Source of the DNA: Bacteroidales bacterium
GTDB lineage: Bacteria; Bacteroidota; Bacteroidia; Bacteroidales; UBA932
Direction: 5' to 3'
Assembly (NCBI GenBank): GCA_017513445.1
Contig: JAFXFS010000001.1
Coordinates: 1 to 64,000, forward strand
Length of the DNA: 64,000 nucleotides
Every line of letters begins with the position of its first letter. Position 1 is the stretch's first letter. Shown here piece after piece: positions 17,337 to 24,612 of this stretch. Both the position numbers and the translations under genes were made by a program. Below the pieces are notes generated by a model that ran no database searches, had not been told where the DNA came from, and saw nothing but the letters and a program-made list of their open reading frames with translations.

Positions 17337-18319
17337 TGGATATCAAGGCGGTAAAGAGCTTTTTAGCAAATTCGTGGGAAGATTATAAGCTATTGTTAGC
17401 CAAGAGTTTACAGGCAGAATTCCCATTTATGAATCAAGTTAATGATTATGTGATGGGAGGTACTGGTAAGCAGTTGCGTCCTATGTTGGCTCTGCTTACC
17501 GCTAAAATGATATCAGATGTTAATGAGAAGAGTATAAAGTGTGCAGTTGCTTCAGAAATGCTACATACAGCTACTCTTCTACACGATGATGTAGCAGATA
17601 ATGCAGAGTATCGTCGTGGCAGAAAGACAGTTTATAGTCTATTTTCGGGTGCTGTATCTGTTTTGGTTGGAGATTTCTGGTTATCACGTGCAGTGCGCCA
17701 AGTTCTTGAGACGGAAAATAACGATATTTTTGAGTGTTATGTCAGAACAATAGAGGATCTGGCAGAGGGTGAGATGCTTCAATTGAGTAAAGCAGAGCAA
17801 CTTGATACAACATACGATGATTATATCTCTATTATCTCCCGCAAAACATCATCACTCTTTATCGCAACAATAAAAAGTGCAGCAATATCGGCAGGAGCTA
17901 CTCCAGAGCAGGTTGAAGCCGCCTCAAACTATGCCCATAAGTTAGGTTTAGCTTTTCAGATGAGAGATGACATATTGGACTACTCTCCTCAGATGAATAC
18001 AGGTAAGACGCCCGGCTTGGATCTTTTAGAGAGAAAAATTACCATACCTCTACTATCTGCCTTTGAGCAATCTACAACAGAGGAGATTGATAGTGTAAAG
18101 GCAAAATTGGCAAAAATTGGCGGCTCTGAATCAAATGATTTGGAAATAGTCGCACAAGTTTATGACTTTGTAAAGGAGAAGAATGGTGTAGAGATTGCAC
18201 AACACAAACTAACGGAACTTGGAGAGGAGGCAGCTTGCGAATTGTCTCAATTTGAGGACAATCAAGCAAAAGAGTACCTTCTATCTCTAATCCGTTTTGT
18301 CTGTGACCGAAAAGTGTAA
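17336..18319 (+). CDS. Polyprenyl diphosphate synthase
   Basis: Trans-prenyltransferase that elongates isoprenoid diphosphates, probably for the menaquinone side chain. First Asp-rich motif LLHDDVADNAEYRRG (Asp84, Asp85, Asp88) and second MRDDILDY (Asp211, Asp212, Asp215) are complete, with the IPP-binding GGTGKQLRP at 41-49. 327 aa fits long-chain enzymes such as octaprenyl synthase. The product length cannot be read from sequence. It overlaps the LOG gene by 1 nt and converges on trmB 10 nt away. Confidence 0.93.
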   Translation: MDIKAVKSFLANSWEDYKLLLAKSLQAEFPFMNQVNDYVMGGTGKQLRPMLALLTAKMISDVNEKSIKCAVASEMLHTATLLHDDVADNAEYRRGRKTVYSLFSGAVSVLVGDFWLSRAVRQVLETENNDIFECYVRTIEDLAEGEMLQLSKAEQLDTTYDDYISIISRKTSSLFIATIKSAAISAGATPEQVEAASNYAHKLGLAFQMRDDILDYSPQMNTGKTPGLDLLERKITIPLLSAFEQSTTEEIDSVKAKLAKIGGSESNDLEIVAQVYDFVKEKNGVEIAQHKLTELGEEAACELSQFEDNQAKEYLLSLIRFVCDRKV

Positions 18320-18329
18320 TTGATATAAG

Positions 18330-19007
18330 TTATTGATTATCAGCCTCTAACCTTGCCTTTAGATAGGTAATTGGCATTCCTTTAGCAAGATATTGAGACT
18401 CATAGAATGTCTTTATAGATAGTACTTCGTCGGCATACCCACTACCATAAATGTCATTATTATGCTCTAAAATGGTAAATCCATTCTCTGGCAACACCTC
18501 TAATGTATATTCGTGAAGTAATTGACTATCAGTCTTTAAGTGAAGAATACCCCCCTTTTTTAAGAATTTCTTATATCTATCCAGGAAGAGTGGACTTGTC
18601 AATCTTTTGCGTGCGTTTTTAATTTGCGGATCTGCAAATGTTACCCATATTTCACTTACCTCGTTTTCGGCAAAGATTGATTCAATGAACTCAATACGAG
18701 TGCGTAAGAACATTACATTTGGAAGATTATTCTCTGTGGCAAATTTGGCACCTTTCCATAGACGAGCACCTTTAATATCAACTCCAATAAAGTTTTTATC
18801 AGGAGACTTTTGAGACAGGGCAACTGTATATTCTCCTTTACCGCAACCCAATTCCAAGACTATAGGAGCATCATTTTTGAAATAATCACTATTCCATTTA
18901 CCCTTTGTTTTATAATCCTTTCTAAAAACCTCTTCGGTAGTTGGTTGGATCAGACACTCAAATGTCTCATTCTCTCTAAATTTGCGAAGTTTATCCTTTC
19001 CGCTCAT
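18330..19007 (-). CDS. trmB: tRNA (guanine-46-N7)-methyltransferase
   Basis: SAM-dependent methylation of G46 in the variable loop of tRNA. SAM motif I is VLELGCGKGEYT, followed by FIGVDIKGARLWKGA and the family signature TFADPQIKNARKRLT. 225 aa is normal. The stop of gldH lies 2 nt upstream, so it closes the minus-strand run from the TPR gene. Confidence 0.95.
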   Translation of the reverse strand: MSGKDKLRKFRENETFECLIQPTTEEVFRKDYKTKGKWNSDYFKNDAPIVLELGCGKGEYTVALSQKSPDKNFIGVDIKGARLWKGAKFATENNLPNVMFLRTRIEFIESIFAENEVSEIWVTFADPQIKNARKRLTSPLFLDRYKKFLKKGGILHLKTDSQLLHEYTLEVLPENGFTILEHNNDIYGSGYADEVLSIKTFYESQYLAKGMPITYLKARLEADNQ

Positions 19008-19009
19008 AA

Positions 19010-19477
19010 TTATTCTTTTCTATATGAGTAACCTAAACCATTGATGGCTTTGGCTGCCTCGTAATTATAAATTTCTAAAGTAGTTTTCCACTTTCCCGCT
19101 TTGTCAAAAGAGAAGTTATTGCAGATTTGCCACTCAATATCAACTATCGATCCACTTCTTTTGGCCTTTAGAGCATTCTTCGGCATCAATAACAGGGTAT
19201 CGTTATGGTGGGGTATTGTGTCATCAATTCTATGATGGACTGCACACATTAAGCTATCCAATTTTAGCTCTAATGCATTGTATTTCAGCACAATATATAG
19301 AGAATAGTTATCCTTTGTATCTTCAATTGGATATTCAAAATCGGCGTAGGAAACTAATCCGCTATCTCTATAATCCTTAACGCTATACTTAAATTGGTAA
19401 AAGCTATCTGGTTTTGAACAAGAAACAAGCAGTAGTAGAGTTGTGATAAATAATATGCTATTTACCCTTTTCACCAT
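19010..19477 (-). CDS. gldH: GldH-like lipoprotein (gliding-motility family)
   Basis: 155 aa lipoprotein. The signal MVKRVNSILFITTLLLLVSC ends in a lipobox with Cys20. GldH was first found in gliding Flavobacteria, but it is kept in non-gliding Bacteroidales, where its role is unclear. The assignment rests on size, lipobox and position directly after ricT and holB, a known synteny; similarity along the mature part looks low. Start chosen at 19477 because the lipoprotein signal begins there. The frame upstream is open but encodes only basic repeats over the ricT tail. It overlaps the ricT 3' end by 20 nt. Confidence 0.7.
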   Translation of the reverse strand: MVKRVNSILFITTLLLLVSCSKPDSFYQFKYSVKDYRDSGLVSYADFEYPIEDTKDNYSLYIVLKYNALELKLDSLMCAVHHRIDDTIPHHNDTLLLMPKNALKAKRSGSIVDIEWQICNNFSFDKAGKWKTTLEIYNYEAAKAINGLGYSYRKE

Positions 19478-20591
19478 GAGAAACTCTTTTTTTCTTCTTT
19501 TTCTTTTTCTTCGATTCATCAAAACGTGAGATGCTGTCATCTCCAACTGCACTGACAAATTCACTCTTATGTTCACTCTCCTTGGTATCTTTCGCTTTAA
19601 TACCTTTTCTATTGAGAGAGATTATATTTCTAACAGTTTCAGCATCAATAGGGAACATATTTGACATATTGCCCTCGTCATATGAGAACCACATAGTACC
19701 AGAAAGTGTATCTTTCTTAACTAAGTATGCCTTGCCATCTTCAAACTCAAGTGGTTCTTTTACATTTGGAATTTTTGTCTGAGCATCAACATAGACAGAT
19801 GCTTCATAATTGATGCAACATTTCAATTTATTACATTGTCCTGCAAGTCTTTGAGGATTTAGAGATAGATCCTGACAACGAGCCGCCTGTGTTGTAATTG
19901 ATTGAAAATCAGAGATATGCTGAGAACAACAAAGAGCTCTACCACACACACCTATACCGCCAATAAGTCCTGCCTCCTGCCTTGCTCCAATTTGCTTCAT
20001 CTCAATTCTAATTCTGAATTGTTCAGCAAAAATTTTAATCAATTGACGGAAATCGACGCGTTCATCAGCAATGTAATAAAAGATGGCTTTAGTACCATCT
20101 CCTTGATACTCAACATCACCAATTTTCATATTAAGATTTAGACTTGCTGCAATCTGTCTGGAGCGAATCATAGTGTTGTGTTCCAAAGAGATTGCCTCTT
20201 GCCAACGCTCAATGTCCAGAATTTTTGCCTTTCTATAAATCTTTTTGAATGTATATGTTTCGGGATTAATTTTATAGTGGTTCAATTGTCTTCCAACCAT
20301 TGCCCCTTCTAGTGTAATAATGCCTACATCGTGACCTGTTGTTGCCTCTACAACTACGATATCTCCAACTGTCAAAATCTGGCCAGATGTATTTTTAAAT
20401 ATTGCTTTACGTGTATTTTTAAACCTTACTTCATAGAGATCCTTACACTGCTCGGTTGTAATATCTTCGAGCCAGTTATATACGCTTCTTTTGCAACAAC
20501 CATAACTGTAGTCACAATTCAACTCTCCTTGTGGCGTACGTTCGGTAATGCAACCGCGTGAACAATCGTATTTAATATTATTTTTCTCCAT
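19458..20591 (-). CDS. ricT: PSP1-domain protein (RicT/YaaT family)
   Basis: PSP1 domain protein; in Bacillus RicT is part of the Y-complex with RicA and RicF, carries Fe-S clusters and affects RNA processing and development. The central PSP1 region includes GARQEAGLIGGIGVCG. Two Cys clusters are visible: GVCGRALCCS with QCNKLKCC, and an N-terminal pair CSRGC and YGCCKR. The tail is a lysine stretch encoded by an A-rich run just before the gldH start. 377 aa, longer than Bacillus RicT because of N- and C-terminal extensions. It lies 6 nt after holB. The role in Bacteroidota is inferred only. Confidence 0.88.
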   Translation of the reverse strand: MEKNNIKYDCSRGCITERTPQGELNCDYSYGCCKRSVYNWLEDITTEQCKDLYEVRFKNTRKAIFKNTSGQILTVGDIVVVEATTGHDVGIITLEGAMVGRQLNHYKINPETYTFKKIYRKAKILDIERWQEAISLEHNTMIRSRQIAASLNLNMKIGDVEYQGDGTKAIFYYIADERVDFRQLIKIFAEQFRIRIEMKQIGARQEAGLIGGIGVCGRALCCSQHISDFQSITTQAARCQDLSLNPQRLAGQCNKLKCCINYEASVYVDAQTKIPNVKEPLEFEDGKAYLVKKDTLSGTMWFSYDEGNMSNMFPIDAETVRNIISLNRKGIKAKDTKESEHKSEFVSAVGDDSISRFDESKKKKKKKKRVSHGEKGK

Positions 20592-20597
20592 AACAAA

Positions 20598-21725
20598 CTA
20601 CAAATATAGTAAAAAGCGATTGCATAAATCACAGAATGTCAATTTTGAATTAACATTGCTCTCAATAGCAGAGAGTGTCTTATCCAACGCTGCGACTGCT
20701 TTTGGGAAGAAGTCATCTTTAATTTTCGATGCAAGAGTGGTAAATTTCTCTAATCTCTCCTCCTCAATAAAGGCAATATCGTTAAGTCCGTTTTTAATCA
20801 TAAGAAGTCTTCTCAGTACCTCTTCAGATTTTATGCAAAACTCTTTTTGTTTCTCTTTTTTTAAATCAGCCAACTTATTCCAAAGAGGGTACATCTCTTC
20901 GAAATTCTTTCGTAATCCTACCTCAATAATTGAGATTATCAACTCTTCGCTTTCTGCACTTTCTTCTTGATAATCAATTAGTTGCAATGCTTTTCCGTAG
21001 CTTCCGCCTGAAAGTTTTGCACAGATAGCAGCACGATCTTTAGATGATGTTTTATCCTCTAAAATCTTTGCTAATTGTGAAATATCCATTGGAGGAATCT
21101 TGATTGCTCTGCATCTTGAAATAATAGTAGGAAGCAATTTGTCCGGATTATTAGAGATAAGAATAAAAATTGTATCCGGAGATGGTTCCTCTAAAAGTTT
21201 CAGTAACTTGTTGGCAGCAACCAAATTCATCCTCTCTGCCATCCAGATAATCATAACTTTATGACTTGCCTCATAAGGGTGAAGTACAAGTTTGTTTATT
21301 ATCTGTTTTGCCTCATAAGCACTAATATTTCCACTTTTATTATCAATGCCAATTTCGTTATATAATTGTGATTCTGTAAAATATGGCGATTTTGCAATCA
21401 TCTCTCTCCATATTGGAAGGAAGAGATCAGATATTGGATTTTTATCGCTTTTTGATACCTTACTTGAGGTGTTTACAGGAAAAGCAAAGTGAATATCGGG
21501 GTGGATAGATTTCTGAATTTTAAGGCAAGATGGGCAACTGCCACAAGAGTCAAAATTGCTTCGGTTTTTGCAATTGATGTATTGAGCAATAGCCAAAGCA
21601 AAAGCAAGAGCACCACCACCTGGCATCTCATCCAGAAGAATGGCGTGTCCTAATCTACCCTCATCAATAATCTGAGCAATTTGACGGGCAAGCTCTTGGT
21701 TACCTATAATTTCAGAAAATTTCAT
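20598..21725 (-). CDS. holB: DNA polymerase III delta' subunit
   Basis: Stator subunit of the clamp loader that loads the beta clamp. The N-terminal AAA+ fold starts FSEIIGNQELARQIAQ, and a zinc module has Cys52, Cys61, Cys64 and Cys67 (CGSCPSC). The Walker A loop is degenerate (LDEMPGGGALAF, no GKT), as in true delta' which does not hydrolyse ATP. SRC motif in IISRCRAIKIP. 375 aa. It starts just after the U32 gene stop and 6 nt before ricT, in the conserved holB-ricT-gldH order. Confidence 0.92.
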   Translation of the reverse strand: MKFSEIIGNQELARQIAQIIDEGRLGHAILLDEMPGGGALAFALAIAQYINCKNRSNFDSCGSCPSCLKIQKSIHPDIHFAFPVNTSSKVSKSDKNPISDLFLPIWREMIAKSPYFTESQLYNEIGIDNKSGNISAYEAKQIINKLVLHPYEASHKVMIIWMAERMNLVAANKLLKLLEEPSPDTIFILISNNPDKLLPTIISRCRAIKIPPMDISQLAKILEDKTSSKDRAAICAKLSGGSYGKALQLIDYQEESAESEELIISIIEVGLRKNFEEMYPLWNKLADLKKEKQKEFCIKSEEVLRRLLMIKNGLNDIAFIEEERLEKFTTLASKIKDDFFPKAVAALDKTLSAIESNVNSKLTFCDLCNRFLLYL

Positions 21726-21726
21726 A

Positions 21727-23553
21727 TCACAAAATTACAACCATTTCACAATTTTTACAATCGAATTTTAATCTTAACTTATATCCATTGTTAAGAAGGT
21801 AAAGTGGCTCGTGTAATCGTCTATTTGGATGTTGTTTGGGACAATACCCCATTTGATATTTAATGCAATACTTGGTTCTCATCAACTCTGCATCTACTAC
21901 TGGCTTGAGTTCGTATGCTGGTGCTATAGTGTTGATACCCAACTCTTTGTAAACTTCTTGTGATAAGTTATTTGAGCAGTTGGCCAAGTATGATAGCTCT
22001 CTCTTAGAAGCAAATTCAGAATTATAATCAATCACTCCTCGTGCAATCTTTTGGGAGCTGTCAGTTGGAGAATTGACCTCTATACTATCCAGATTATTAG
22101 CAATCTCTCGTCTGATACTATTCAACTGAGAGATAGGGTAGAAGCACAACTTATCATCATAATCAAAGTTTTCGATAGAGAAGGTGTAAATTCCACTCCT
22201 CTTTTGGAGTTGTGCCTTTATGCTTTCAAGAGCTCTTTCTTGATTATTTGCAACCTCTCCCTGTTCAATCTCCATAGTGTATGATTTTCCATTCTCGCAA
22301 GAGGCAGTGATAACCATTTTCCCTGCTATGCATCTAATTGCCAATTTTACCCTTAAAACTCTTTCTGGCATATTTGAGGCCAATTCTCTCTCAAATTCTT
22401 GATTGAGATTTCGATATACCTTCATTCCAATAGATAGATTGTCGCACTGCTTTAACTCTATCCAACCATTCATATATCGTTCAATTCTTGAACCGCTAAC
22501 CTCTCCTTTATTGCCAATAAATGCAAGACCATCGCCATTTTTAAGCTCTTTTTTACTCTTTATGGCAATACTATTTCCCTTAATAGAGGAGATCTCTCCA
22601 AGATACTCGCCAAGAGATTTGGCACTATCTTGTGAGTTCCAATCTCCACGTTTTCCTTCAATAAAGAGTGATGTATATCCACGATTGAAAGTGGCATTTA
22701 TATTTGGTTTGAACCCTCCTTCAATGGCACCAAACGATGCTTTAGAGTATTGAGGATGTGTTGCTATATATTTATCAATGATTCCTCTGTAGTGGCGCAC
22801 AACATTCTTTATATATGAGATGTTTTTCAAACGCCCCTCAATCTTGAAAGAACTGACACCTGCCTCAATAAGTTTTCCGATATGTTCATCCAGTTTCAAA
22901 TCTTTTAGTGATAGAATAGAGTGGTTTTTCACCAGAACTTTTCCAGAAGAATCTATCAAATCATATTTTGAACGGCAGGCCTGGATACATCTTCCTCTGT
23001 TGGCACTTCTGCCTGTGAGTCGTTCACTCAAATAGCATTGTCCGCTATAACTTACGCACAAAGCACCGTGAACGAAACTTTCTATATCACATTTTACGGC
23101 CGAACCAATCTCGGAAATCTGTTCAAGTGAGAGTTCTCTTGCCAATATAAGTCGCTCAAAACCAAGACTTTCCAACATTCTTGCCTGTTCTGGTGTGCGA
23201 ATGTTTGTCTGTGTCGATGCAAAAAGAGGTATGGGTGGAAGATTTAATTTCAATACACCTAAATCCTGTACAATAAATGCATCAATACCAATTTTGTATG
23301 CCTCGTCTATCTGATTTTGAAGTGCCCTCAACTCATTATCATAAACGATGGTGTTAATTGTCATATAGACTTTTGCTCCAAACTTATGGGCAAACTCCAC
23401 CAATTCCGCTATTTCTGATAACGAATTACCGGCTGCCTCTCTGGCTCCGAAAGATGGTCCGGCAATATATACGGCATCGGCACCGCAGGTTATTGCCGCA
23501 ATGCCGATGTCTCTATTTTTTGCCGGAGCAAGTAGCTCAAGCTTTAGTTGCAT
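21727..23553 (-). CDS. U32-family protein (probable RNA hydroxylation enzyme)
   Basis: 608 aa, made of an N-terminal TIM-barrel-like U32 domain (1-about 300) and a C-terminal extension of the collagenase-like U32 family. The signature EsFvHGALCvsySGqC...GrCiQaC is complete: Cys166, Cys173, Cys189 and Cys193. In E. coli TrhP and RlhA such cysteines are needed for tRNA or rRNA hydroxylation, so the old peptidase name is probably wrong for the activity. The Bacteroidales form is long, like RlhA. Overlaps the TPR gene by 10 nt and abuts holB, so translation of the three is likely linked. Confidence 0.85.
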   Translation of the reverse strand: MQLKLELLAPAKNRDIGIAAITCGADAVYIAGPSFGAREAAGNSLSEIAELVEFAHKFGAKVYMTINTIVYDNELRALQNQIDEAYKIGIDAFIVQDLGVLKLNLPPIPLFASTQTNIRTPEQARMLESLGFERLILARELSLEQISEIGSAVKCDIESFVHGALCVSYSGQCYLSERLTGRSANRGRCIQACRSKYDLIDSSGKVLVKNHSILSLKDLKLDEHIGKLIEAGVSSFKIEGRLKNISYIKNVVRHYRGIIDKYIATHPQYSKASFGAIEGGFKPNINATFNRGYTSLFIEGKRGDWNSQDSAKSLGEYLGEISSIKGNSIAIKSKKELKNGDGLAFIGNKGEVSGSRIERYMNGWIELKQCDNLSIGMKVYRNLNQEFERELASNMPERVLRVKLAIRCIAGKMVITASCENGKSYTMEIEQGEVANNQERALESIKAQLQKRSGIYTFSIENFDYDDKLCFYPISQLNSIRREIANNLDSIEVNSPTDSSQKIARGVIDYNSEFASKRELSYLANCSNNLSQEVYKELGINTIAPAYELKPVVDAELMRTKYCIKYQMGYCPKQHPNRRLHEPLYLLNNGYKLRLKFDCKNCEMVVIL

Positions 23554-24488
23554 TTCAAAGTTGTAACTTTATATCTTGCAGCTTCACCCCATTGTGGGTC
23601 TTGTGAAATTGATTTGTAATAACCACAAGCTTCTGCAGTTTTACCGCTCTCTTCCAAAGCACTTGCAAGTTGATAAGTGATTTGAACTTTATCTTTTGCG
23701 TTTGGCTGAAGAGCCAAATATGCTTCGAAACCAGCAACACTAGCAGCATAATCTTTCAAACTTAGGTTAGCAATACCCAAAAGTTTGTGAGCTGTAGGGT
23801 GGTTTTCATTGTATTCAAGAACTTTGTTTGCATTTTCAACAACGCCTTTCCAATCCTTTGACTTTTGAGCTGCAGCAGATTTTTTTAGGAATAGATTAGT
23901 AAGTTGTTTATTTGCATTTGCACTTTGACCAAGTTCAGATGCTTTTGTAAATGCCTCAACAGCTGAATCTTGTTGTCCACCAGCGTTTAGAGCCATACCT
24001 AATCTTAAGAAAGCAACGCCATTTTCTGGTTGGATAGTACAAATCTCTTGATATAAAGCAGCAGCTTCGTTATATTTCTTTGCATTAAGAAGAGAACCTG
24101 CGCTAGACATCATTACTTGTGGAATAAGTTGAGTGGCTTCATCAACAACATCTTGATTATTTGCATAATCATTAGCTGTAGAGATTGCTGCTTTTAGTTG
24201 AGCAATAGCTTCGTCATTTTTTTTCTCGCCAAGAAGGTCCTTAGCTTGAGCCAAGTAAATTTTAGGGATGATGTCTTTACAGTTTGTAACCAATTCTGCA
24301 CCCTCTTCTCCTAATGCAGTAGCATAAGATAGAGCCTCTTTAAATTTATCAATTGCAGCTTGGTTATTACCTTCGTTCAACAATGTTGCAGCTTCGTTGT
24401 AGGTGTTAGTAGTTTGTTCTAAGTCCTGTGCGCAAATAACTCCAACTGAAAAGAATAGAGCAAACGCTGTAAATAATAATTTTCTCAT
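23544..24488 (-). CDS. Periplasmic tetratricopeptide-repeat protein
   Basis: 314 aa. Signal peptide MRKLLFTAFALFFSVGVICAQ, then about seven TPR-like helical pairs, such as NEAATLLNEGNNQAAIDKFKEAL and NGVAFLRLGMALNAGGQQDSA. TPRs are protein-binding scaffolds; partner unknown. Start at the ATG 24486-24488, where the signal peptide begins; a longer frame upstream crosses its promoter. First gene of the minus-strand run TPR-U32-holB-ricT-gldH-trmB. Its promoter is divergent from the M16 gene. Confidence 0.82.
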   Translation of the reverse strand: MRKLLFTAFALFFSVGVICAQDLEQTTNTYNEAATLLNEGNNQAAIDKFKEALSYATALGEEGAELVTNCKDIIPKIYLAQAKDLLGEKKNDEAIAQLKAAISTANDYANNQDVVDEATQLIPQVMMSSAGSLLNAKKYNEAAALYQEICTIQPENGVAFLRLGMALNAGGQQDSAVEAFTKASELGQSANANKQLTNLFLKKSAAAQKSKDWKGVVENANKVLEYNENHPTAHKLLGIANLSLKDYAASVAGFEAYLALQPNAKDKVQITYQLASALEESGKTAEACGYYKSISQDPQWGEAARYKVTTLKCN

Positions 24489-24536
24489 CTCTATATGTGT
24501 TATATTGTTATTAGTCAATTTTAAAGCATTAAGGTG

Positions 24537-24544
24537 CAAAATTA
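24537..24544 (-). promoter_or_regulatory. Predicted -7 box for the TPR-to-trmB operon
   Basis: Minus strand reads TAATTTTG. Implied leader about 42 nt. Confidence 0.6.
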
Positions 24545-24586
24545 AAATTTTATTGTATCAGTTACAATAATAAGAGTACAAATTTG

Positions 24587-24594
24587 TAATTTTG
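24587..24594 (+). promoter_or_regulatory. Predicted -7 box for the M16 gene
   Basis: TAATTTTG, 18 nt before the ATG at 24613. It rules out the in-frame TTG at 24592 as the true start, since that codon lies within the box. Confidence 0.6.
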
Positions 24595-24612
24595 CCAAAA
24601 ATATTTGTTGAA

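Noticed and set aside
20598..21725. HolB as inactive or mutated because its Walker A lacks GKT
   Set aside because: Loss of ATP binding is normal for the delta' subunit.
21727..23553. U32 gene as a collagenase virulence factor
   Set aside because: The four-Cys pattern and housekeeping context fit RNA hydroxylation enzymes; no signal peptide is present.
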